11,707 nt of DNA from Actinomycetes bacterium (GTDB taxonomy: Bacteria > Actinomycetota > Acidimicrobiia > Acidimicrobiales > Acidimicrobiaceae). The notes under the pieces are model-generated. The model was not told the DNA's origin, did not search any database, and saw only the letters and a program-made list of their open reading frames with translations. Shown in pieces: positions 7,311 through 11,707 of this stretch. Both the position numbers and the translations under genes were made by a program. The stretch is from the NCBI GenBank assembly GCA_021790495.1, contig JAJYGZ010000044.1:1-11707 (forward strand), given 5' to 3'. How positions within the stretch are numbered: the first letter of the stretch is position 1; every line of letters begins with the position of its first letter.

Positions 7311-10300
7311 CTACCAGGAGTCGACGTAGCCGGGGCGGAGCTCGGTGGCGGAAGGATCCTTGGCTGCGGCCAGAGTACGCACCAGGATTGCTCGCGTCTC
7401 GGCCGGGTCGATCACGTCGTCGATTTCAAACGCGGTGGCGGCGCTGAGGGCCTTGCCCTTCTCATACATCTGGTCAACCAGCTCCAAGTATCTCCGCTTG
7501 CGCGCTTCGGGATCTTCAATTTGGTCGAGTTCGCGCCGATATCCAAGGCGCACCGCACCTTCTAGGCCCATACCTCCGAACTCTCCGCTCGGCCATGCGG
7601 CGGTAAACAGAGGCGTTTTTGTCGAGCCGCCCGCCATGGCCATGGCGCCAAGGCCGTAGCTCTTGCGAAGCACCACCGCCACGATGGGAACCCGCAAATT
7701 AGCTCCAGCGAGGAACATCCGGCTGAAGTGCCTTACGGTAGCTGTCTTTTCCGCTTCGGGTCCGACCATGAATCCCGGGGTATCGCAGAGCGATATTATC
7801 GCTAGGCCGTGCGCGCTGCATAGCTGCATAAAGCGCGCCGCCTTGTCCGCGGCTTCGGCGTCGATAGCTCCGCCGAGATGGCGGGGGTTGTTGGCGACGA
7901 TTCCAACCGCTTTTCCCTCGATTCGCGCCAGCGCGGTGACTATTCCGACTCCGAATTCCGGCCGCAGTTCCAGAACGCTGTCTGTGTCGGTGAGGATTTC
8001 GATGATCGGGCGAATGTCGTAGACCCGAAGTCGATTCTCTGGTATCAGGTGACGTAGAGCGCGCTGGTCGGAGCCAGCCGATGAGGCGCGGCCGCCGGTG
8101 AAATAAGAAAGGTATTTTTTTACAGCCGTTACGGCTTGTTCGTCGTTTTCGACGAGAATGTCGACCACGCCGTTGGGTACCTGCACCGACATCGGACCGA
8201 CATCGCGCGGCGCTACTTTTCCGAGTCCGCCGCCTTCAATCATGGCCGGCCCTCCCATTCCGAGGCTTGCCTCTCGCGTTGCGATGATCACATCGCAGCA
8301 GCCCGCCAGCGCGGCGTTTCCGGCAAAGCAGTATCCAGAGACCACCGCTACGGTGGGCACCTGGCCCGAGAGCTTTGCCAGCAGGCGAAATGAAGAGACG
8401 TCGAGCCCCGCTACCGCGTAGGTATCGGTGTCTCCAGGGCGGCCGCCCCCACCCTCGGCAAAGATCACTACCGGGAGTGAATTCTCCGCGGCAATTTCGA
8501 ACATCCGGTCTTTCTTGCGGTGATTTGCCATCCCTTGGGTTCCGGCCAAAACCGTGTAGTCATAAGACATGACCAGAGATCGAACACCGTCGATCGCGCC
8601 AAGTCCGGTAACCAAGCCATCCGCGGGGGTATTCTCGATGAGGTCTTCGAGTGACCTACGGCGGCGCTGGGCGGCTATCGCGAGAGCGCCGTATTCTACG
8701 AAGCTCCCGTGGTCGCAAAGGTCTTCGATGTTTTCTCTAGCTGTGCGCCGTCCGGTGAGATGTCGTCTTTCGGTTGATGCGGCGCGCCCTTCGTCAAGGC
8801 CGATGCGGTGGCGTTCGATGGCCTCACCAAGGTCGCTTCGGATATGGTCGCCATCGATGGAATGCAAGATCGCGGCTTCGTCATCTACGACCTCTGACTC
8901 GACGACGTATGCAATGACGGTGCCTTCGGAGACTTGCGAGCCGGGCTCAACAGTGATCTGATGGAGGACCCCAGAGATATCGGCCAAGACGGCGTGCTCC
9001 ATCTTCATCGACTCGATCACGACTAGCACCGACCCGACCGAAATTGAATCGCCGACCGCCTTTTGGACTTCAGCGACGACGCCTCGGAGCGGAGAAATTA
9101 CTGGTAGGGCGCCGATGGGCACTTCGGGGGCTGCTTCTGCAGGGTCCCAGCTTGGCACTTCGGAGTCCTGGGGTTCGGGAACCAGGCCTCGGCGCTGAGT
9201 GCTAGCACGCAGCTTTACGAGATGGGTTTCGACGAAGTCGGTGGTAATTTCGCTGGCGGCGAACTCTTCGCATGCAACGATTGCCGCTAGTAAATCCAGG
9301 TTGGTCTCGACCCCGGCGATATCAAATTCATCGAGTGCACGGCTCATTTTCGCGGCGGCGCGACCAGGCTCGCCAGACAGCTCGGTGGTAATCAACTTAG
9401 CAACCAAAGAGTCGTATCTCGGGTTTATTCGGTATCCGACATAGGCGTGGGTATCGATGCGTATTCCGCGTCCCTGAGGCGCTTGGAAGCGCGAAATTGC
9501 GCCGCTGTCTTTGCGCGGCGATCCGTTTTCGCCCAGTGTCTCGGCGTTGATTCTGGCCTGGATGGAGAGTCCGCGAGGGGAGGGAACCTGATTGGCCCGC
9601 AGCCCAAGAGACGAGAGTGTCGCACCATTGGCCAAGGCCAGCTGCACCTCGACGAGATCGACCCCGGTAACTTCTTCGGTGACCGTGTGCTCGGCTTGCA
9701 AGCGAGGATTGACCTCGACAAAGTAGATTTCGTTGCCAGAGATCAAGAATTCGACCGTGCCGACTCCGCGATAGCTGGTAGAACGTCCAAGTCGAAGCGC
9801 GTGGTCGAACATTTCGTGGCGAATTTGAGGCGCGAGGCCAAGACTGGGCGCACTTTCAATCAACTTTTGATGTCGGCGCTGCACGCTGCAGTCGCGGTCC
9901 CAGAGATGCGAAACCCTTCCCGTTCCGTCTCCGACGAGCTGCACCTCGATGTGCCTGGCCCCTTCGATCAATTCCTCAACGTATATATCGCCGTTTCCAA
10001 ATGTGCTATGAGCTTCAGAACTGCAGCGCTCGAACGCTGATTCGAGTTCGTACGGCTCTCGCACCTCCTGCATTCCACGACCGCCGCCGCCAGCGACCGC
10101 CTTAATTATCATCGCCCCACCGTCAAGAGAGTCCAAGAAAGCTTTCGCCTCTTCAAAAGTGGTTGCTCGGTAAGTACCCGGTATCACGCCCAGACCAAGT
10201 TTTTGGGCATGCCGCCTGGCATTGGCCTTGTCCCCGAATAGTTCCAGCGTCTCCGCGGATGGCCCGACGAAGGTGATGCCGACCTCGTCACACGCCAGGG

Positions 10301-10574
10301 CGAAGAACGCGCTCTCGGAGAGAAAGCCATAGCCGGGGTGGATCGCGTCGTAGCCGTGCTCAAGGGCGGTTCCAATTATCGCATCGGCGTCCAAGTAGGC
10401 CTCGGGGCCGATTCCAGGTATTTCGAAACTTTCGTCTGTCTTGAAGACGTGAGCACAATCCAGGTCGTCTGCGGAGAAGATGGATGCGCTCTGCACCCCG
10501 GCGGCCGCGGCGCTTTGCGCAATGCGCACCGCAATCTCGCCGCGGTTTGCGATCAATAGCTTGTTGATTGGCAC
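7311..10574 (-). CDS. Single-chain acyl-CoA carboxylase (BC-BCCP-CT fusion)
   Basis: This 1087-residue biotin enzyme carries out both half-reactions of acyl-CoA carboxylation (ATP plus bicarbonate to carboxybiotin, then transfer to acyl-CoA). Residues 1 to about 450 are biotin carboxylase: LLIANRGEIAVRI at the start, the ATP-grasp glycine loop GGGGRGM (162-168), WDRDCSVQRRHQK (225-237), and EVNPRLQAEHTVTEEVTG ending at 304. Residues about 490-560 are the biotin carrier with ESMKMEH; Lys524 is the biotinylation site. Residues about 595-1087 are a carboxyltransferase of the propionyl/methylcrotonyl type, with GGGGRPGD (708-715), GYCFAGNAAL and RKSYGLGAMAM. Length and order match the homohexameric long-chain acyl-CoA carboxylases (LCC) described from Mycobacterium avium paratuberculosis; the real substrate cannot be read from sequence. 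GTG start with AGGGAG (10580-10585) five bases upstream. acnA follows in the same direction. Confidence 0.93.
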   Translation of the reverse strand: MPINKLLIANRGEIAVRIAQSAAAAGVQSASIFSADDLDCAHVFKTDESFEIPGIGPEAYLDADAIIGTALEHGYDAIHPGYGFLSESAFFALACDEVGITFVGPSAETLELFGDKANARRHAQKLGLGVIPGTYRATTFEEAKAFLDSLDGGAMIIKAVAGGGGRGMQEVREPYELESAFERCSSEAHSTFGNGDIYVEELIEGARHIEVQLVGDGTGRVSHLWDRDCSVQRRHQKLIESAPSLGLAPQIRHEMFDHALRLGRSTSYRGVGTVEFLISGNEIYFVEVNPRLQAEHTVTEEVTGVDLVEVQLALANGATLSSLGLRANQVPSPRGLSIQARINAETLGENGSPRKDSGAISRFQAPQGRGIRIDTHAYVGYRINPRYDSLVAKLITTELSGEPGRAAAKMSRALDEFDIAGVETNLDLLAAIVACEEFAASEITTDFVETHLVKLRASTQRRGLVPEPQDSEVPSWDPAEAAPEVPIGALPVISPLRGVVAEVQKAVGDSISVGSVLVVIESMKMEHAVLADISGVLHQITVEPGSQVSEGTVIAYVVESEVVDDEAAILHSIDGDHIRSDLGEAIERHRIGLDEGRAASTERRHLTGRRTARENIEDLCDHGSFVEYGALAIAAQRRRRSLEDLIENTPADGLVTGLGAIDGVRSLVMSYDYTVLAGTQGMANHRKKDRMFEIAAENSLPVVIFAEGGGGRPGDTDTYAVAGLDVSSFRLLAKLSGQVPTVAVVSGYCFAGNAALAGCCDVIIATREASLGMGGPAMIEGGGLGKVAPRDVGPMSVQVPNGVVDILVENDEQAVTAVKKYLSYFTGGRASSAGSDQRALRHLIPENRLRVYDIRPIIEILTDTDSVLELRPEFGVGIVTALARIEGKAVGIVANNPRHLGGAIDAEAADKAARFMQLCSAHGLAIISLCDTPGFMVGPEAEKTATVRHFSRMFLAGANLRVPIVAVVLRKSYGLGAMAMAGGSTKTPLFTAAWPSGEFGGMGLEGAVRLGYRRELDQIEDPEARKRRYLELVDQMYEKGKALSAATAFEIDDVIDPAETRAILVRTLAAAKDPSATELRPGYVDSW

Positions 10575-10602
10575 AGTTGCTCCCTGGGTCGTTGGCTCGC
10601 GA

Positions 10603-10622
10603 CGCTAAAGCGGCCTTTAGTG
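10603..10622 (-). promoter_or_regulatory. Dyad in the carboxylase leader
   Basis: CTAAAG (10605-10610) and CTTTAG (10615-10620) form a perfect 6-bp inverted repeat around CGGC; in RNA it extends to 8 bp with one G-U pair (10603-10622). It sits 28 bases upstream of the GTG start. It could be a repressor operator or an RNA hairpin near the ribosome binding site; sequence alone does not decide. Confidence 0.35.
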
Positions 10623-10888
10623 TTCCTAAGCGAGAAGCATTTGAAACCAGGCGGCTTGCCATCTGGCCGGAATGCGAAATTTTCAAGGCCACCGCCATTC
10701 CGCTCGCCTCTAGCCGACCACCTAGACGCCGCGGAAGCGACACGTCGTGTTTCGACATCTAGTGCAAGTCTCTTTTGGGGCTCAAGAGGGTTTTCGAGTC
10801 TGGCAAGGCGTGCTCTCGGGCCAAGAAATCCGGCTAAATCGCCAGAATTCGAAGGGATATCGGTCACCTTGGATTGGCGTGGAGCGGT

Positions 10889-10929
10889 GACAACACGCGC
10901 CCCAATAGGGGGCGCAAGCCGGTATTGTC
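10889..10929. other. GC-rich hairpin with nested outer stem
   Basis: GCGCCCC (10897-10903) and GGGGCGC (10909-10915) pair perfectly over 7 bp around the loop AATAG. An outer stem GACAA (10889-10893) with TTGTC (10925-10929) encloses it through an internal loop. Neither side is followed by a T-run, so it is not a classic terminator. Its strand and role are unknown. Confidence 0.4.
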
Positions 10930-11029
10930 CGGCGCCGCTTGGCGGGGAGTCCAGTTCGATCCTGTTGTTTAAGAGCCGGACCTGGAACATTTAACTTTCT
11001 GGTTCGGAATTGCCCAATGAAGTTCCATC

Positions 11030-11044
11030 GGCGCAAATTGCCAC
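11030..11044 (+). repeat. Direct repeat copy 1
   Basis: The 15-mer GGCGCAAATTGCCAC matches the copy at 11275-11289 at 14 of 15 positions, in the same orientation, 245 bp apart. It may be a binding site or leftover of a duplication. Confidence 0.5.
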
Positions 11045-11116
11045 CGAATCAAGGGATTCGCTTGATTTTACCGGGGTGAAAATCCCAAAGAGAGGGGATC
11101 ATTGATTTCGATCCCC
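11045..11116. repeat. Cluster of overlapping inverted repeats
   Basis: Several stems share bases and cannot all form together: CGAATC/GATTCG (11045-11060), AATCAAG/CTTGATT (11047-11067), GATTTT/AAAATC (11064-11084) and GGGATT/AATCCC (11053-11086). A separate stem GGGGATC/GATCCCC (11094-11100 and 11110-11116) with a 9-nt loop follows. The stretch is locally richer in A and T than its surroundings. Function unknown. Confidence 0.4.
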
Positions 11117-11274
11117 GGAGACAGATGATTTCGGCGATAAATGTCGGCGCCTTTTGGCCCGATTCTTGGAGAGTCGTCGTCGCGGCGACGCCTGGGTCGG
11201 GGGCCGACGGACGGGGATAGATATGGGCGGCCAGAATATTCGCTAGGTCGAGGCGGTGCCGACCTTGCCTTAGA

Positions 11275-11289
11275 GGCGCAAATTGACAC
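11275..11289 (+). repeat. Direct repeat copy 2
   Basis: GGCGCAAATTGACAC, differing from copy 1 at 11030-11044 by one base. This copy contains TTGACA, a perfect -35 hexamer, but no matching -10 is visible 16-19 bases downstream. Confidence 0.5.
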
Positions 11290-11560
11290 GTCGATTCCCG
11301 GAGGCGTGAGAGCGCATCGCGGTGCGGACGCCTAGCCTTAACAGCCTGTTAGATATGCATGCGAGTTCAGCGCGAGACGAGCAAGGCGCAACCGAAGCCG
11401 GTAGACCGGAGGCGGATCGTGCTAAAGACTAGGTTTACTGGAGCGGAACGACGAGGTAAGTGCGGGCGCGTTGCGATATGTGCTTCGAAGACCCCGCGAA
11501 TCGCTGTCGCCGCTGCTGCATAGACGGTGGATAGGCCGAGGGCTGGGCCGAACTGGAGTT

Positions 11561-11570
11561 AGGGAGAAGG
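11561..11570 (+). promoter_or_regulatory. Ribosome binding site for the last gene
   Basis: AGGGAGAAGG ends eight bases before GTG 11579. It is the strongest purine-rich motif in the preceding 100 bases and supports that start. Confidence 0.6.
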
Positions 11571-11578
11571 GCATCTAA

Positions 11579-11707
11579 GTGAATTTGGATCTGGACGCCG
11601 CTGCGGTCGAGCGTGCTTGTGTCGCGTTGGAGGGAGTAGCTCGAAAGACCGCCCTTGAGATTAGCGATCGGCTTTCAGCCAAGGTCGGGGTTCCGGTGCT
11701 TCTCAAG
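11579..11707 (+). CDS. ilvA: Threonine dehydratase-like PLP enzyme, N-terminus (partial)
   Basis: Only the first 43 residues lie in the window; the frame runs off the right edge. From GTG 11579 the protein has a helix AAAVERACVALEGVARKTALE, then SDRLSAKVGVPVLLK. This matches the start of threonine/serine dehydratases (pattern 'A...L.GV.R.TPL..S..LSE..GA.VYLKREDLQ'), where the catalytic lysine comes just beyond the window. Threonine dehydratase makes 2-oxobutyrate from threonine, feeding isoleucine and propionyl-CoA. Ala replaces the usual Pro in the R-T-P-L stretch. Biosynthetic and catabolic forms cannot be told apart here because the ACT domain lies outside. It is divergent from the carboxylase gene, with about 1 kb between them. 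Confidence 0.72.
   Translation, partial: MNLDLDAAAVERACVALEGVARKTALEISDRLSAKVGVPVLLK

Larger units (their letters stand above)
10575..11578. other. 1-kb interval without a convincing gene
   Basis: The interval separates the carboxylase gene from the divergent threonine dehydratase-like gene. Open frames here (for example 10620-10994 on + and 10772-10990 on -) encode Ser/Arg/Pro-rich strings with no family pattern and no ribosome binding site. I looked by eye for tRNA arms, RNase P, SRP and tmRNA signatures, and T-box or common riboswitch motifs, and saw none. What it does hold is a dyad at 10603-10622, a GC-rich hairpin at 10889-10929, a 15-nt near-perfect direct repeat (11030-11044 and 11275-11289) and overlapping inverted repeats at 11045-11116. 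It must also hold promoters for both flanking genes, but none stands out. Confidence 0.7.

Noticed and set aside
10553..10990. Open frame of 145 codons on the - strand overlapping the carboxylase start
   Set aside because: It overlaps the carboxylase ribosome binding site and first codons, has no family pattern and would place two starts in conflict.
10620..10994. Open frame of 124 codons on the + strand in the gap
   Set aside because: No ribosome binding site, Ser/Arg/Pro-rich with no recognisable domain, and it overlaps another frame of similar size on the opposite strand; such frames are common in GC-rich non-coding DNA.
11356..11433. Small ORF (25 codons plus stop) upstream of the threonine dehydratase-like gene, considered as an attenuation leader peptide
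   Set aside because: No ribosome binding site and no run of Ile, Val, Leu or Thr codons, which a branched-chain attenuator would need.
10575..11578. Possible tRNA, RNase P RNA, tmRNA, SRP RNA or T-box in the gap
   Set aside because: GTTCGATCC at about 10954 resembles a T-loop, but the flanks do not form a T stem and no other arms follow; the conserved cores of the larger RNAs and the T-box GGGTGGNACCGCG motif were not seen. A covariance-model scan (Infernal/Rfam, tRNAscan) would be decisive.

Overview
The window looks like chromosomal DNA of a moderately GC-rich actinobacterium, most likely a deep-branching lineage such as Acidimicrobiia. The evidence is a zinc-type (C+) ribosomal protein S18 with actinobacterial spelling, the rpsF-ssb-rpsR-rplI-dnaB order, frequent GTG/TTG starts, and a single-chain biotin-dependent acyl-CoA carboxylase of the kind known from mycobacteria. 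The lineage is inferred from protein style, not from any search. I found no transposase, CRISPR array, rRNA, tRNA or phage gene.

Left part (1-4323, + strand): the end of rpsF, then ssb, rpsR and rplI in a tight operon whose last three genes are joined by TAATG stop/start overlaps. A hairpin terminator (1461-1496) closes it. Next comes dnaB, the replicative helicase, interrupted by a 170-residue endonuclease-free intein at the conserved RESG/SLEQDAD site. Five bases after dnaB lies a 10-helix EamA/DMT-family permease with a TTG start. This part supplies translation and replication machinery plus one exporter.

Middle and right (4361-10574, - strand): an aconitase (acnA, 888 aa) that converges on the permease gene, and upstream of it a 1087-aa fused acyl-CoA carboxylase (biotin carboxylase, biotin carrier, carboxyltransferase in one chain). 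The 283-bp gap between them holds a bulged hairpin downstream of the carboxylase and, closer to acnA, a weak promoter candidate flanked by two mirror-image ATCGCGAAA boxes. Both enzymes feed central carbon metabolism: carboxylation of acyl-CoA and the TCA cycle.

Right end (10575-11578): about 1 kb with no convincing gene between the carboxylase and a divergent gene cut by the window edge (11579-11707, probably threonine dehydratase, ilvA). This gap contains a GC-rich hairpin, a dyad in the carboxylase leader, a near-perfect 15-nt direct repeat and a cluster of overlapping inverted repeats. It is the part of the window least explained by known features. The clearest special element overall is the DnaB mini-intein; I did not find a demonstrably new multi-gene system.
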